A DNA stretch of 64,000 nucleotides from Massilia agri. Lineage in GTDB: Bacteria > Pseudomonadota > Gammaproteobacteria > Burkholderiales > Burkholderiaceae_D. Location: assembly GCF_024753255.1 (NCBI RefSeq), contig NZ_JANUHA010000013.1:93969-157968 (forward strand). Direction: 5' to 3'. Of this stretch, positions 17,708 to 27,839 are shown piece by piece; positions within the stretch are counted from its first letter, which is position 1; each line of letters begins with the position of its first letter. The notes beneath the pieces were generated by a model. It was not told the origin of the DNA. It saw nothing but the letters and a program-made list of their open reading frames with translations, and made no database searches. The position numbers and the translations under genes are program-made.

Positions 17708-18604
17708 TTACTCGTAACCGTAGGCGCGCAGGCCGGCTTCGTTGTCGGCCCACCCTGATTTTACCTTGACCCAGATTTCCAGGTACACCGGGCCACCGAA
17801 CAGCTTTTCCATGTCCAGGCGCGACTGGGTCGAGATCTCTTTCAGGCGCGCTCCCTTGTTCCCAATGATCATGGACTTGTGGGTATCGCGCTCGACCAGG
17901 ATGGCGCAGAAGATGCGGCGCAGATTGCCCTCCTGCTGGAACTGTTCGACCAGCACGGTGCTCGTGTAGGGCAGCTCGTCGCCCAGCAGGCGGAACACTT
18001 TTTCGCGCACGATCTCGGCGGCGAGGAATTTTTCGCTGCGGTCGGTGATGTCGTCCGGGCCGAAGACCGGCGGGTTTTCCGGCAGGTGGCGCTTGATCTC
18101 GGCTTCCAGGGCATCGACCTGGAAACGCATCTTGGCCGACACCGGCACGATGGCGGCGAAGTCGCGCAGGGCCGCAACCTTCTGCGCAAACGGCATCAGG
18201 ACGGCCTTGTCCTTCATGCGGTCCGATTTATTGATGACCAGCACCACCGGCACGTTCTTCGGCAGCAGGTCCAGCACCTGCTGGTCGGCCGGGCCGAAGG
18301 TGCCCGCCTCGACCAGGAACAGGATCACGTCCGAAGAAGTGAGCGTGTTCGAGACGGTCTTGTTCAGCGTCTTGTTCAGCGCATTCGCATGGCGGGTCTG
18401 GAAGCCCGGCGTGTCGACGTAGATGTACTGGGCGTCGTCACGGGTCTGGATGCCGGTGATGCGGTGGCGCGTGGTCTGGGCCTTGCGCGAGGTGATCGAC
18501 ACCTTGGCGCCGATCAGCACGTTCATCAGGGTCGACTTGCCGACGTTCGGGCGGCCGACGATGGCGATATAGCCGCAGCGGAATTGTTCTGGGGTGGTGC
18601 TCAT
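17708..18604 (-). CDS. era: GTPase Era
   Basis: The 298-residue GTPase acts in 30S subunit assembly, binding near the 3' end of 16S rRNA. Visible motifs are G1 [11 protein letters not shown]2 in the TTRHRITG stretch, G3 DTPGF, G4 NKSD and G5 VSAK. A C-terminal KH domain carries [22 protein letters not shown]. Its ATG overlaps the rnc stop by four bases (ATGA), so translation is probably coupled. The shorter start used here matches the family N-terminus. Confidence 0.97.
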   Translation of the reverse strand: MSTTPEQFRCGYIAIVGRPNVGKSTLMNVLIGAKVSITSRKAQTTRHRITGIQTRDDAQYIYVDTPGFQTRHANALNKTLNKTVSNTLTSSDVILFLVEAGTFGPADQQVLDLLPKNVPVVLVINKSDRMKDKAVLMPFAQKVAALRDFAAIVPVSAKMRFQVDALEAEIKRHLPENPPVFGPDDITDRSEKFLAAEIVREKVFRLLGDELPYTSTVLVEQFQQEGNLRRIFCAILVERDTHKSMIIGNKGARLKEISTQSRLDMEKLFGGPVYLEIWVKVKSGWADNEAGLRAYGYE

Positions 18605-19395
18605 GCTGGTGTATTTCCTGGTTGTTCCGTTGGCGCCGAAGCCGTATCGCCCTGGATGGTGCCGATGCCCAGTTTCAGCTGGGCAGCGCGCGGTTTGCTC
18701 TTGCGGCTGGACGGCGACTTGGTCAGGGCCGCCTGGGCGGCCTCGAGTGCCAGCCGGGCGGCGGCCTGCTCGCCGGCGCGGCGGCTGCCGCCACGGCCGA
18801 AGACCTGCACGTTCAGCTTGGGCACCAGGCATTCGACCTCGAATTCCTGGCTGTGGGCGGCGCCATGGGTCGCCACCACGTTATAGGTCGGCAGCGAGAT
18901 CTTCTTGCTCTGCAGGAATTCCTGCAGCAGGGTCTTGGCATCCTTGCCCAGGGTGGCCGGATCGACGGTATCCAGCAGCGGAATGATGAAGGCGCGGATC
19001 ACGTCGCGCGCGGCATCGAAACCGGTGTCGAGGAAGATCGCGCCCAGCAGGGCTTCCAGGGTGTCGGCCAGGATCGAGGGACGGCGGAAGCCGCCCGATT
19101 TCAGCTCGCCCTCGCCCAGGCGCAGGAACTGCGAGAGCTCGAGCTTCTGGGCGATCTCGAACAGCGACTGCTGCTTGACCAGGTTGGCGCGCAGGCGCGA
19201 CAGGTCGCCCTCGTCCAGGTTGGTGAAACGTTCGTACAGGATCGAGGCGACCACGCAGTTCAGGATCGAGTCGCCGAGGAATTCCAGGCGTTCGTTATGC
19301 ACCGCGCTATGGCTACGGTGGGTCAGGGCTTGCTGGAGCAGGCCCGTGTCCCGGAAGGTGTAAGCCAGGCGCGTTTGCAATAACTGTAGATTCAT
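18601..19395 (-). CDS. rnc: Ribonuclease III
   Basis: The 264-residue nuclease cuts double-stranded RNA, including the rRNA precursor. The signature [13 protein letters not shown] and the [13 protein letters not shown] stretch hold the Mg2+-binding acidic residues. A double-stranded RNA-binding domain follows ([14 protein letters not shown] to [10 protein letters not shown]). A polar 40-residue tail rich in Lys, Ser and Pro extends past the usual end. Its stop overlaps the era start. The ATG at 19395 matches family starts. Confidence 0.96.
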   Translation of the reverse strand: MNLQLLQTRLAYTFRDTGLLQQALTHRSHSAVHNERLEFLGDSILNCVVASILYERFTNLDEGDLSRLRANLVKQQSLFEIAQKLELSQFLRLGEGELKSGGFRRPSILADTLEALLGAIFLDTGFDAARDVIRAFIIPLLDTVDPATLGKDAKTLLQEFLQSKKISLPTYNVVATHGAAHSQEFEVECLVPKLNVQVFGRGGSRRAGEQAAARLALEAAQAALTKSPSSRKSKPRAAQLKLGIGTIQGDTASAPTEQPGNTPA

Positions 19396-19433
19396 CGTGT
19401 CTCTTGATAGCACCCGGCTGCCCGGGCGCGGTT

Positions 19434-19850
19434 TTACTGTCCGCCTTCTGCGGGAGCGTCCTTGGCGGCCACCTCGCCGCTCGGATCGGTGGTGCCTTCG
19501 TAGTCGATCACCAGGCTGACATTGCCCATCAGCGATACCCGCTTCTCGTAGGCGAAGCTGAGCTGCGGTTCGCCGTTGTCGCGGGTGATGACGAGGTCGG
19601 CGCCACGGATGGCGGTGACGTTGTTCATGTCGGCGTTCTTGTCGAAGGCTACCTGCATTTCGCGGTTCGTGCCGCCGGTTTCCTTCGCGCGCTGCATTGC
19701 TCCCTTGATCGCACTGTACTCCATATAGGTCGGAATCAGCTTCATGGCGAACACGGCGGCGACGCCGAGCACGGCCAGGACGAAGATCAGTCCGGTCAGC
19801 GAAATGCCGGCCTGGCGCGAGAAGGATTGCGGTTGACGCGAAGTGAACAT
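19434..19850 (-). CDS. DUF4845 family membrane protein
   Basis: The 138-residue protein has one N-terminal membrane helix ([31 protein letters not shown]) that resembles a pilin leader. A soluble domain follows, probably periplasmic. Proteins of this family are regularly encoded between lepB and rnc in betaproteobacteria, but their job is unknown. Leader peptidase LepB immediately upstream could be relevant, though no clear AXA cleavage site is visible. Confidence 0.8.
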   Translation of the reverse strand: MFTSRQPQSFSRQAGISLTGLIFVLAVLGVAAVFAMKLIPTYMEYSAIKGAMQRAKETGGTNREMQVAFDKNADMNNVTAIRGADLVITRDNGEPQLSFAYEKRVSLMGNVSLVIDYEGTTDPSGEVAAKDAPAEGGQ

Positions 19851-19865
19851 TGGTTTTCTCCGTTG

Positions 19866-20780
19866 TTACTGGATGCCGCCAATCCGTTTCGGATTGCCGA
19901 AGTTCATCCAGACGACGATCGCCTTGCCAACAATGTTCTTGTCCGGTACGAAGCCCCAATAGCGGCTGTCGGCACTGTTGTCGCGGTTATCGCCCATCAT
20001 GAAATAGTTGCCCTCCGGTACGATACAGGTAAATTTATCGTAGGTGTACTCGCAGGCTTCACGATGCGGGAAATTCTCGACAGCGCCGAGGTCGAGCGTG
20101 CGCTTGTTGTCCGTGTTCAGGATACGATGCGGTACGCCCGCCAGATTCTCCATGAACTGCTTGTGGTAGATCGGATGCTGGTCGTCCAGGTAGTCGTCCA
20201 GCGGGGTGTATTCCACCGGCTTGCCGTTCACGGTCAGGCGCTTGTTTTCGTAGGTAATCTTATCACCCGGCACGCCAACGACACGCTTGATGTAGTCCTG
20301 GCTCATGTCCTTCGGATACTTGAACACCATCACGTCGCCGCGCTGCGGGTCACCGATCTCGATGATCTTCTGGTTCACGATCGGCAGGCGGATGCCGTAG
20401 GCGTACTTGTTCACGAGGATGAAGTCGCCCACCAGCAGGGTCGGCACCATCGACGAGGACGGGATCTTGAACGGCTCCCACAGGAAGGAGCGCAGCACGA
20501 AGACCAGGGCGATCACCGGGAAGAAGCTGCCCGAGTACTCGATCCAGACCGGCTGGCGGAGAATGCCCTGCTCGATCTCGGCGCGCTTGCTCGTATCGGG
20601 CTTGATGCCCTCGGCCTGCAGCTTGGCGTTACGCGCATCGTATTCGCGCAGGGCCGCGTCGGCAGCGCGGCGGCGCTGCTTGGCGAGAACGAACACATCC
20701 AGGCACCAGATGACGCCCGTGATGACCATCAAGACGAACAGGATCAGGGCGAAGTTGCCCAGAATGGGTTGCAAGTTCAT
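19866..20780 (-). CDS. lepB: Signal peptidase I
   Basis: The 304-residue inner-membrane protease removes signal peptides from secreted proteins. Two N-terminal membrane helices are visible (residues 8-32 and about 86-100). Catalytic S110 lies in [10 protein letters not shown] and the general base K165 in [12 protein letters not shown]. The box [16 protein letters not shown] is also present. Its ATG overlaps the lepA stop by one base (TAATG), the usual lepA-lepB coupling. Confidence 0.97.
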   Translation of the reverse strand: MNLQPILGNFALILFVLMVITGVIWCLDVFVLAKQRRRAADAALREYDARNAKLQAEGIKPDTSKRAEIEQGILRQPVWIEYSGSFFPVIALVFVLRSFLWEPFKIPSSSMVPTLLVGDFILVNKYAYGIRLPIVNQKIIEIGDPQRGDVMVFKYPKDMSQDYIKRVVGVPGDKITYENKRLTVNGKPVEYTPLDDYLDDQHPIYHKQFMENLAGVPHRILNTDNKRTLDLGAVENFPHREACEYTYDKFTCIVPEGNYFMMGDNRDNSADSRYWGFVPDKNIVGKAIVVWMNFGNPKRIGGIQ

Positions 20781-22573
20781 TATTTTTCTTCCACCTGGAG
20801 GATGGCGAGGAAGGCTTCCTGCGGAATCTCCACGGAACCGACCTGTTTCATGCGCTTCTTGCCAGCCTTCTGCTTCTCCAGCAGCTTCTTCTTGCGCGAG
20901 ATGTCGCCGCCATAGCACTTGGCCAGCACGTTCTTGCGCAGCGCCTTGACGTTCTCGCGCGAGATGATGGTGGCGCCGATCGCGGCCTGGATCGCCACGT
21001 CGAACATCTGGCGCGGGATCAGTTCGCGCATCTTGGCCGCTACCTGGCGTCCGCGGTAAGGCGCGTTGGCGCGGTGCACGATGATCGCCAGCGCATCGAC
21101 CTTCTCGCTGTTGATCAGCATGTCGACCTTGACGACGTCGGCGGCGCGGTATTCCTTGAACTCGTAGTCCATCGAGGCGTAGCCGCGCGAGGTCGACTTC
21201 AGGCGGTCGAAGAAGTCCAGCACGATTTCCGCCATCGGGATCTCGTAGTGCAGCTTGACCTGGCGGCCGTGGTAGGCCATGTCCATCTGGACGCCGCGCT
21301 TGCCGTTACACAGGGTCATGACCGCGCCAACATACTCTTGCGGCATGTACAGGTTGACGTCGACGATCGGCTCGCGCACCTCGTTGATCTTGGACGGCTC
21401 CGGCATCTTCGACGGGTTGTCGACGCGGACCATGGTGCCATCGCGCATCTCGACCTCGTACACCACGGTCGGCGCGGTGGTGATCAGGTCCATGTCGAAC
21501 TCGCGCTCGAGGCGCTCCTGCACGATCTCCATGTGCAGCAGGCCCAGGAAGCCGCAGCGGAAGCCGAAGCCCAGCGCCTGCGACACTTCCGGCTCGTACA
21601 TCAGGGCGGCGTCGTTCAGCTTCAGCTTTTCCAGCGAGTCGCGCAGCGCGTCGTACTGGTTGGCTTCGACCGGGAACAGGCCGGCGAAGACCTGCGGCTG
21701 GACTTCCTTGAAGCCCGGCAGCGGTTCCGGCGCAGGCTTGGCTGCCAGGGTGACGGTGTCGCCCACCTTGGCGGCGGTCAGTTCCTTGATGCCGGCGATG
21801 ATGAAGCCCACCTGCCCTGCCGACAGTTCTTGCAGCGACACCGAACGCGGCGTGAACACGCCGACGCTCTCGACCAGGTTCACGGAACCGGTTGCCATCA
21901 GGAGGATCTTCTCTTTCGGGCGCAGGGTGCCATTGACCACGCGCACCAGCATCACGACACCGACATAGGGGTCGTACCAGGAATCGACGATCAGGGCCTG
22001 CAGCGGCGCATCCTTGTCGCCCGTGGGCGGCGGAACCTTCGCGATCAGGGTTTCCAGCACGTCTTCCACGCCCAGGCCGGTCTTGGCCGAGCAGGTGGTG
22101 GCGTCGGACGCGTCGATGCCGATCACGTCCTCGATTTCCTTCTTGGCGTTGTCCGGATCGGCGTGCGGCAGGTCGATCTTGTTCAGGATCGGCACCACTT
22201 CCACGCCCAGGTCGAGGGCGGTGTAGCAGTTGGCGACGGTCTGGGCTTCCACGCCCTGGGAGGCATCGACCACCAGCAGCGCGCCTTCGCAGGCCGACAG
22301 CGAGCGCGAGACTTCGTAGGAGAAGTCGACGTGGCCCGGGGTGTCGATCAGGTTCAGGTTATAGGTCTGGCCATCGCGCGCCTTGTACTGCAGCGCCGCG
22401 GTCTGGGCCTTGATGGTGATGCCGCGCTCGCGCTCCAGGTCCATCGAGTCGAGCACCTGCGCATCCATTTCGCGTTCCGACAGCCCGCCGCACAGCTGGA
22501 TGATGCGGTCGGCCAGGGTCGATTTGCCGTGGTCGATGTGGGCGATGATGGAAAAGTTACGTATGTTGTTCAT
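20780..22573 (-). CDS. lepA: Elongation factor 4 (LepA)
   Basis: The 597-residue translational GTPase acts on stalled or mistranslocated ribosomes and in ribosome biogenesis. Motifs are [10 protein letters not shown] (G1), RERGITIK (G2), [12 protein letters not shown] (G3) and NKID (G4). The C-terminal domain ending [20 protein letters not shown] is LepA-specific and separates it from EF-G. The ATG at 22573 gives the standard N-terminus [14 protein letters not shown]; the longer reading lacks support. Confidence 0.98.
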   Translation of the reverse strand: MNNIRNFSIIAHIDHGKSTLADRIIQLCGGLSEREMDAQVLDSMDLERERGITIKAQTAALQYKARDGQTYNLNLIDTPGHVDFSYEVSRSLSACEGALLVVDASQGVEAQTVANCYTALDLGVEVVPILNKIDLPHADPDNAKKEIEDVIGIDASDATTCSAKTGLGVEDVLETLIAKVPPPTGDKDAPLQALIVDSWYDPYVGVVMLVRVVNGTLRPKEKILLMATGSVNLVESVGVFTPRSVSLQELSAGQVGFIIAGIKELTAAKVGDTVTLAAKPAPEPLPGFKEVQPQVFAGLFPVEANQYDALRDSLEKLKLNDAALMYEPEVSQALGFGFRCGFLGLLHMEIVQERLEREFDMDLITTAPTVVYEVEMRDGTMVRVDNPSKMPEPSKINEVREPIVDVNLYMPQEYVGAVMTLCNGKRGVQMDMAYHGRQVKLHYEIPMAEIVLDFFDRLKSTSRGYASMDYEFKEYRAADVVKVDMLINSEKVDALAIIVHRANAPYRGRQVAAKMRELIPRQMFDVAIQAAIGATIISRENVKALRKNVLAKCYGGDISRKKKLLEKQKAGKKRMKQVGSVEIPQEAFLAILQVEEK

Positions 22574-22654
22574 TAACAAGCTCAAAACCAAAAGGGCCGC
22601 GATTGGGGCGGCGACGGTACGACGGATACGGTCGACTAAGGCAACCGGACAATG

Positions 22655-22698
22655 CAAAAAAGCGCTCCGTGGGGGCATGCCGGCCCCGGCCGAAGCGC
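22655..22698 (-). terminator. Terminator between the glutaredoxin gene and lepA
   Basis: GCGCTTCG and CGGAGCGC pair with one mismatch around an internal GC-rich loop. Read leftward the stem is followed by a TTTTTT run. It would separate the rpoE-degP-glutaredoxin unit from lepA. Confidence 0.65.
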
Positions 22699-22859
22699 CT
22701 TGATGGTGCTGGGAACAGCCCGAAGATCAGCGCGGGCTTTTCCGACCCGGCATTTTACCGGATTCCGGGCGGGAAAGCCCGGTTTTGACCCTGGAGAGGG
22801 GCAGAAAGCGCCGTTTTTGCGTGTCGGCAAGGAGAATATGCGGCGCTGGAGGGGCGGAT

Positions 22860-23141
22860 TCAAGCCGCGGCGACGGTGCGGGCGTCCGCCCAGCCGCGCG
22901 CAGCGGCCGCGTCGAGGAAGTAATGACACAGTTCGGCACCCGCCGGGTCGCCGTACAGGACCGGCACCAGTTCGTCGAAGCGGGCGACGAGCGCCGGGTC
23001 AGCGTCGACGTCGACGACCTGTACCTCGAAGCGCTCGCCCTGCTGCTGCAAGGCCAGCAAGGCCTGCAGCATGTCTTCGCAGAGGTGGCAGTAGCTGCGC
23101 GAATACAGCGTGAAGGGAACCACCCGGGTCGGCTGCGACAT
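22860..23141 (-). CDS. Glutaredoxin-family protein
   Basis: The 93-residue protein has a thioredoxin-like start (VVPFTLYSRSYCHLC) with a C18-H-L-C21 redox pair, and the acidic VVDVDADPALVARFDELVPVLY block with the cis-Pro region. This matches the DUF836/glutaredoxin-like group. It would act as a cytoplasmic thiol-disulfide exchanger, with partner unknown. Its start overlaps the degP stop (TAATG), so it is tied to the envelope-stress operon. A further Cys (ELCHYFL) near the C-terminus is unusual for glutaredoxins. Confidence 0.85.
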   Translation of the reverse strand: MSQPTRVVPFTLYSRSYCHLCEDMLQALLALQQQGERFEVQVVDVDADPALVARFDELVPVLYGDPAGAELCHYFLDAAAARGWADARTVAAA

Positions 23142-24619
23142 TATTGGCGCGGCTTCACGACGACGTATTGCGACACGTTCTCGCGACGTACCAGCAGGGC
23201 CACCGGCTTCTTCGGATCGAGCTTGGCGACCAGGGCATTGAACTGGGCCGCGTTCGCCACCGCCGTATTGCCGACCTGCGAGATCACGTCGCCCGGACGG
23301 ATGCCGGCCGTCGCCGCGCTGCCGTCGGCGTTCTCGACCAGCACGCCGCCGTCCACACCCAGTTCGCCGCGCTGGGCCGGGCTGATGTCGGTGACGACCA
23401 GGCCGAGCGCATTCGGGGCAGCGCCAGGGCTTGGCTTCTTCGGCGTCGGACGGGCGGTCGGGCTGCGCTCTTCCTGCAGTTCGACGATGGTCACCGGCAC
23501 GTCGAGCTGGGCGCCGCGGCGCCAGACGGTGACGGTGGCGCGGGTGCCGACCTTGGTCGCGCCCACCAGGCGCGGCAGGTCGCGGGTGGTCTCGATCGGC
23601 TGGCCATTGAACTTCAGGATGATGTCGCCGACCTTGATGCCGCCCTTCTCCGCCGGCCCGCCGGCTTCGACCATCGAGACTTCGGCGCCGCGCGCCTTGC
23701 CCAGGCCGAGCGACTCGGCGACGTCCTTGGTGACTTCGCTGATCTGCACGCCCAGGCGGCCGCGGGTGACCTTGCCGGTGGTCTTGAGCTGGTCGGCGAC
23801 GCGCATCACCTCGTCGATCGGTACGGCGAAGGAAATGCCGTTGTAGGCGCCGGACAGCGTGGCGATCTGCGAGTTGATGCCGATGACCTCCCCGCGCATA
23901 TTGATGAGCGGGCCGCCGGAGTTGCCGGGGTTGACGGCGACGTCGGACTGGATCAGCGGCAGGTATTCGCCGGTATCGCGCGACTTGGCCGAGATGATGC
24001 CGGCGGTGACGGTATTATCGAGGTTGAAGGGCGAACCGATCGCCACCACCCACTCGCCAACCCGGATCTTGCTCGAGTCGCCGGTGCGCAGGTAAGGCAG
24101 GTTGTTGGCGGCCAGCTTCAGCAGGGCGACGTCGGAGCGGCGGTCGGCGCCCAGCACCTTGGCCTTGAACTCGCGGCGGTCGGTGAGGGTCACGGTGACC
24201 TCGTCGGCGCCCTCCACCACGTGGGCATTGGTCAGCACGAAGCCGTCCTGCGAGATGATGAAGCCGGAGCCGACGCCGCGCGCCACCTGTTCTTCCTGCC
24301 CGCCCTGCCCAGGGGGCGCCCGGCGCCCGCGCGGTGTCGGCATCTGGCCGCCGAAGAAGCGGCGCAGGAACTCCTGCATCTCTTCCTCTCCCGGGGCGCC
24401 CTGGCCGCGGGTGACGCGCTCGGTGGTGCGGATGTTGACGACGGCCGGCCCGACCTTGTCGATCAGGTTCGAGAAGTCGGGCAGGCCGGTGACGAGCGTC
24501 GGCGTGGCGGGCACGGGTTGCGCGGCGGCGGCATTGGCAACTTCGGCGGCATGGGCAGTGAGCGACAGGCCGGACAGCAGCGCGGCCGAAAGGAACAGAC
24601 GGGCAAGTGGTCGGGACAT
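23141..24619 (-). CDS. degP: DegP/DegQ-family periplasmic serine protease
   Basis: The 492-residue protein has a signal peptide (cut near LTAHAAE) and a trypsin-like domain with a His (TNAHVVEG), Asp (RRSDVALLK) and Ser (GNSGGPL) triad. Two PDZ domains follow, around GRLGVQISEV and GLVVTDISPAQRGE. It degrades or refolds misfolded periplasmic proteins. A glycine- and arginine-rich loop (MPTPRGRRAPPGQGG) sits where DegP has its LA loop. It lies in the rpoE cluster, the classical position of mucD/degP, so sigmaE control is likely. MucD would be an equally good name. Confidence 0.94.
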   Translation of the reverse strand: MSRPLARLFLSAALLSGLSLTAHAAEVANAAAAQPVPATPTLVTGLPDFSNLIDKVGPAVVNIRTTERVTRGQGAPGEEEMQEFLRRFFGGQMPTPRGRRAPPGQGGQEEQVARGVGSGFIISQDGFVLTNAHVVEGADEVTVTLTDRREFKAKVLGADRRSDVALLKLAANNLPYLRTGDSSKIRVGEWVVAIGSPFNLDNTVTAGIISAKSRDTGEYLPLIQSDVAVNPGNSGGPLINMRGEVIGINSQIATLSGAYNGISFAVPIDEVMRVADQLKTTGKVTRGRLGVQISEVTKDVAESLGLGKARGAEVSMVEAGGPAEKGGIKVGDIILKFNGQPIETTRDLPRLVGATKVGTRATVTVWRRGAQLDVPVTIVELQEERSPTARPTPKKPSPGAAPNALGLVVTDISPAQRGELGVDGGVLVENADGSAATAGIRPGDVISQVGNTAVANAAQFNALVAKLDPKKPVALLVRRENVSQYVVVKPRQ

Positions 24620-24771
24620 GGATTGGCGATATCAAGGCTGAGATTGACTTTATGGTAAGCCAAAATCGCCACTTTGTCGCGCGCCCCGGCCTTATCCCGT
24701 GCCCCCACCGGATGGGGGACTCCTTTGGCCAGAAGGAATGGAAATAGCCCTATGGATACTTGCGCGGCAAG

Positions 24772-25176
24772 CTAGGTCAATCGTTTCCGCGATTCCTTGG
24801 CCGGCCCGTCCAGCGGGGCCAGCGTGGTCACGGGCTGCGCCTCCTCGCCGGCGCCATCGACCGGATCCGCGCCCACCACCACGCCGGGTGCGATCTTGGC
24901 CAGCGCATCGGTGGGGAGCGGCGCCCTGCCCGCTCCGCGCCGCAGGGGCGTGGGCTCGGCCGCCAGCCGCGCCGCCAGGCGTTCGGCGAAGCCGGGCGAC
25001 AGGCTCGGCGCGGCCGGCTCGGCGCGCAGGGCGTCGCTGATCTCGTGGTAGAGCCGCCAGGCTTCGCGGCCGTCGGCCTCGCGCAGGGCCGCCAGGGCCA
25101 GTTCGAGGTCGGCGTCCGGCAGCTCGCCGTCCGCAAAGGCGGATATGTAGTCGCGCATTTTCTTGTTCGTGTCCAT
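24772..25176 (-). CDS. rseA: RseA-like anti-sigma factor lacking the membrane segment
   Basis: The 134-residue protein begins with the RseA N-terminal domain (MRDYISAFADGELPDADLELAL... REAWRLYHEISDALR), which binds RpoE in the cytoplasm. It follows rpoE directly. Family members normally continue into one membrane helix and a periplasmic domain that DegS and RseP cut. Here the remaining 60 residues are hydrophilic and Ala/Pro/Gly-rich, with no hydrophobic run, and the protein ends at RKRLT. No rseB gene follows. Starts at 25194 (ATG) or 25209 (TTG) are also open. It may be a soluble anti-sigma or a truncated gene. Confidence 0.8.
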   Translation of the reverse strand: MDTNKKMRDYISAFADGELPDADLELALAALREADGREAWRLYHEISDALRAEPAAPSLSPGFAERLAARLAAEPTPLRRGAGRAPLPTDALAKIAPGVVVGADPVDGAGEEAQPVTTLAPLDGPAKESRKRLT

Positions 25177-25238
25177 CTTCTTGCCCGTCGCCATCGTCGG
25201 TATGTTCAATTTGCCGTTCCCATCTACGATCCCGCCAC

Positions 25239-25841
25239 CTAGCGACGTTTGTCAACCGGGTAATCGAGCAATGGGCGCAATTTCTCGGCGATTACCTCAC
25301 GTGCACGGAAAATTCGGCTGCGCACGGTGCCAATCGGACACGACATCACTTCGGAAATTTCTTCGTAGCTCAATCCTTCAATTTCACGCAAGACGATTGC
25401 GGTTCGCAATTCCAGCGGCAGGGCTTCCATCGCCGCATTCACCGTGTGCGCAATCTGCTTGCTCGCCAGCACCGACTCCGGCGTGTTGATATCCCTGAGG
25501 CTGTCCGCGTCCTCGAAGCCCTCGGCCCGCTCGGCATCGGCCTCGGTGGAGGTCGGCGCCCTGCGGCCCTGGGTGACGAGAAAATTCTTCGCCGTGTTGA
25601 TTCCGATGCGGTACAGCCAGGTGTAGAAGGCTGAATCGCCGCGGAAATGACGCAGTGCGCGGAAAGCCTTGATGAAGGTTTCCTGGACCACGTCCTCGGC
25701 TTCGGCCGGATCGTGGACGAGGCGCGACACCAGGCGCATCAGGCGGCGCTGGTATTTGGCCACGAGCAGGTCGAACGCCTGCCGGTCCCCGGCCTGGACG
25801 CGCTCCACCAACACTTGATCACCCTCGCGTTCTGTCGTCAC
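25239..25841 (-). CDS. rpoE: RNA polymerase sigma factor RpoE (sigmaE/AlgU)
   Basis: The 200-residue ECF sigma factor directs transcription of envelope-stress genes. Region 2 runs from RVQAGDRQAFDLLVAKYQ through DVVQETFIKAFRAL and FYTWLYRIGINTAKN. Region 4 is LREIEGLSYEEISEVMSCPIGTVRSRIFRAREVI. Both are near-identical to the AlgU/RpoE group. The frame opens with GTG at 25841; no in-frame ATG is nearby. A sigmaE-type promoter lies upstream, suggesting autoactivation. rseA and degP follow. Confidence 0.97.
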   Translation of the reverse strand: MTTEREGDQVLVERVQAGDRQAFDLLVAKYQRRLMRLVSRLVHDPAEAEDVVQETFIKAFRALRHFRGDSAFYTWLYRIGINTAKNFLVTQGRRAPTSTEADAERAEGFEDADSLRDINTPESVLASKQIAHTVNAAMEALPLELRTAIVLREIEGLSYEEISEVMSCPIGTVRSRIFRAREVIAEKLRPLLDYPVDKRR

Positions 25842-25879
25842 GGACCATGCCCCGTCGGCAGCGAGCGGTCCTCCTGCAA

Positions 25880-25906
25880 TAAGAGTTGGCTCGCTGCAAT
25901 AAGTTC
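25880..25906 (-). promoter_or_regulatory. SigmaE-type autoregulatory promoter of rpoE
   Basis: Read leftward, GAACTT (25906-25901), 16 bases, then TCTTA (25884-25880) match the sigmaE pattern GAACTT-N16-TCTGA at all but one position. The start would be about 35 bases before the rpoE GTG. The -35 overlaps the final codons of the preceding ORF. Confidence 0.6.
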
Positions 25907-26405
25907 AACCTATTTCGCGTTCGTTTACCACCACGGCGCCCAGCCCGGCCACGGCGCCGAGCGCCACCGCAAGGGCACGGAAGGCGTCCGGCGCCACGCT
26001 GTCGGGGAAAACGACAACGCAGCACCCTCGGCCCGCCCTGCCGCCGGCGGCATCCACGGGTGCGAGGCGCAGCAGCATCAGCTGCGGCCACAGCGTCGAA
26101 CCCGGCAAAAGCGCCACCTGCATGCCGCCAGGCGCGTCGGGCCGCAGATCTTGTTGTACCGTCAGGCGTAGCCGACCGACTCCAGAAATATCAATGCGAT
26201 GCACCATTGCAGGACGCAGCGCAGCATGCAGCAGGCATAGGCCGGCGAACAGCAGCGTGGCCGCGACAAGGGTTCCCGCAGGTGTGTGGACAGGCGACAG
26301 CAGACCCGCGGCGAGCGCCGCTGCGGCGAGGGATGCGCCGAATCCGGCGGCGAGCATGCGCAGCCGACGCGAAGGCGCAACGACGACGGTCATCGCGATC
26401 GACAT
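25905..26405 (-). CDS. YgfX-like small membrane protein
   Basis: The 166-residue protein has two close membrane helices in its first half (residues about 15-35 and 43-60). A cytoplasmic beta-rich domain follows, with WPQLMLLRLAPVDA and a terminal CVVVFPDSVAPDAFRALAV. This layout matches the YgfX/CptA type (two helices, then a domain ending in a D-S...FRxL motif). In E. coli that protein pairs with SdhE and affects cell shape, but no sdhE is near here. It sits between fabF and rpoE. ATG 26405 or 26393 could start it. The family call is tentative. Confidence 0.55.
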   Translation of the reverse strand: MSIAMTVVVAPSRRLRMLAAGFGASLAAAALAAGLLSPVHTPAGTLVAATLLFAGLCLLHAALRPAMVHRIDISGVGRLRLTVQQDLRPDAPGGMQVALLPGSTLWPQLMLLRLAPVDAAGGRAGRGCCVVVFPDSVAPDAFRALAVALGAVAGLGAVVVNEREIG

Positions 26406-26501
26406 GGTGTGTTTGGAGGTACGGCGGGCGCCACGGGCCGGGGCCAGGGGCGGGAGGACTTGCGGGGAAAAGCGCAGGACCGGACGGTCGAGGCTGGCAG
26501 G

Positions 26502-26529
26502 CGCCCATCCCGGTTAGACCGGGACGGGC
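26502..26529 (-). terminator. Possible terminator after fabF
   Basis: CCATCCCGGT and ACCGGGACGG form a strong stem with one mismatch, about 20 bases past the fabF stop. No T-run follows, so function is uncertain. Confidence 0.4.
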
Positions 26530-26550
26530 GGAGTCAGTTCAAGCGAATGC

Positions 26551-27801
26551 TCAGACTTTTGCGAACACCAGGGTACCATTGGTACCGCCGAAGCCGAAGG
26601 AGTTCTTCACCGCGTAATCGATGCGCATGTCGCGCGCCGTGTTGGCGACGAAGTCCAGGTCGCACTCCGGATCCTGGTTGAAGATGTTGATCGTCGGCGG
26701 CGAGACCTGATTGTGGATCGCCAGCACGGTGAACACCGATTCCAGGCCGCCCGCGCCACCCAGCAGGTGACCGGTCATCGACTTGGTGGAGTTCACGACG
26801 AGGCCACCCTTGGCGTGGTCGCCGAAGACGCGCTTGATGCCGCGCACTTCCGCCACGTCGCCCAGCGGCGTCGAGGTGCCGTGCGCGTTGACGTACTGGA
26901 CTTCGCTGGCATTGATGCCGGCGTTGTGCAGTGCCGCCACCATGCAACGGGCTGCGCCGCTGCCATCCTCGACCGGCGAGGTGATGTGGTTGGCGTCCGC
27001 GCTCATGCCGAAGCCGATGACTTCCGCATAGATCTTCGCGCCGCGCGCGACCGCGTGTTCGTACTCTTCGAGCACCATCACGCCGGCGCCCTCGCCCAGC
27101 ACGAAGCCGTCGCGGTCCTTGTCCCACGGACGCGACGCGGTGGTCGGGTCGTCGTTGCGGGTGGACAGCGCGCGTGCCGAGGCGAAGCCGCCCAGGCCCA
27201 GCGGCGAGACGGTCGACTCGGCGCCGCCGGCGATCATCACGTCCGCGTCGCCGTATTCGATCAGGCGGGCGGCCGCGCCGATGCAGTGCAGGCCGGTGGT
27301 GCAGGCGGTGACGATCGCCAGGTTCGGGCCACGCAGGCCGAATTTGATCGAGAGATCGCCCGAGATCATGTTGATGATCGATGCCGGGACGAAGAACGGC
27401 GAGATCCGGCGCGGACCCTTGGCCGTGTATTCTTCCTTGGTGGCTTCGATCATCGGCAGGCCACCGATGCCCGAACCGATGGTCACACCGATGCGGTCCG
27501 CGTTTTCCTCGGTCACGACCAGGCCCGAATCCTGCAGGGCCTGGATGCCGGCGGCCATGCCGTAATGGATAAAGCTATCCATATGACGGCCTTCCTTGCC
27601 CGGCAGGTATTCCTCGACATTGAAGTTCTTCACTTCGCCGGCGAAACGGGTCGTGAACTGCGAGGCATCGAACTTGGTAATGTTGGCAATGCCCGACTTA
27701 CCAGCCAGCGCCGCGTCCCACGCCTCGGCAATGGTGTTGCCGATTGGTGAAATGCAGCCCAGGCCGGTAACGACGACACGGCGGTTGCGTGAACGGCTCA
27801 A
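26551..27801 (-). CDS. fabF: Beta-ketoacyl-ACP synthase II
   Basis: The 416-residue condensing enzyme elongates acyl-ACP with malonyl-ACP. The Cys-His-His triad is visible in [21 protein letters not shown] and [13 protein letters not shown], with the glycine-rich SFGFGGTNG at the end. The family N-terminus is met only by TTG at 27801, which follows GGGAGAATCGC. It follows acpP by 38 bases, completing the plsX-fabH-fabD-fabG-acpP-fabF cluster. Confidence 0.97.
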   Translation of the reverse strand: MSRSRNRRVVVTGLGCISPIGNTIAEAWDAALAGKSGIANITKFDASQFTTRFAGEVKNFNVEEYLPGKEGRHMDSFIHYGMAAGIQALQDSGLVVTEENADRIGVTIGSGIGGLPMIEATKEEYTAKGPRRISPFFVPASIINMISGDLSIKFGLRGPNLAIVTACTTGLHCIGAAARLIEYGDADVMIAGGAESTVSPLGLGGFASARALSTRNDDPTTASRPWDKDRDGFVLGEGAGVMVLEEYEHAVARGAKIYAEVIGFGMSADANHITSPVEDGSGAARCMVAALHNAGINASEVQYVNAHGTSTPLGDVAEVRGIKRVFGDHAKGGLVVNSTKSMTGHLLGGAGGLESVFTVLAIHNQVSPPTINIFNQDPECDLDFVANTARDMRIDYAVKNSFGFGGTNGTLVFAKV

Positions 27802-27839
27802 GCGATTCTCCCAGAAACTTTTAAAGCGACAGCTACAGC

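Noticed and set aside
24700..24720. Hairpin CCCCCA/TGGGGG between rseA and degP as a terminator
   Set aside because: The six-base stem has no T-run in either direction, and degP belongs to the same cluster; left as an unassigned small dyad.
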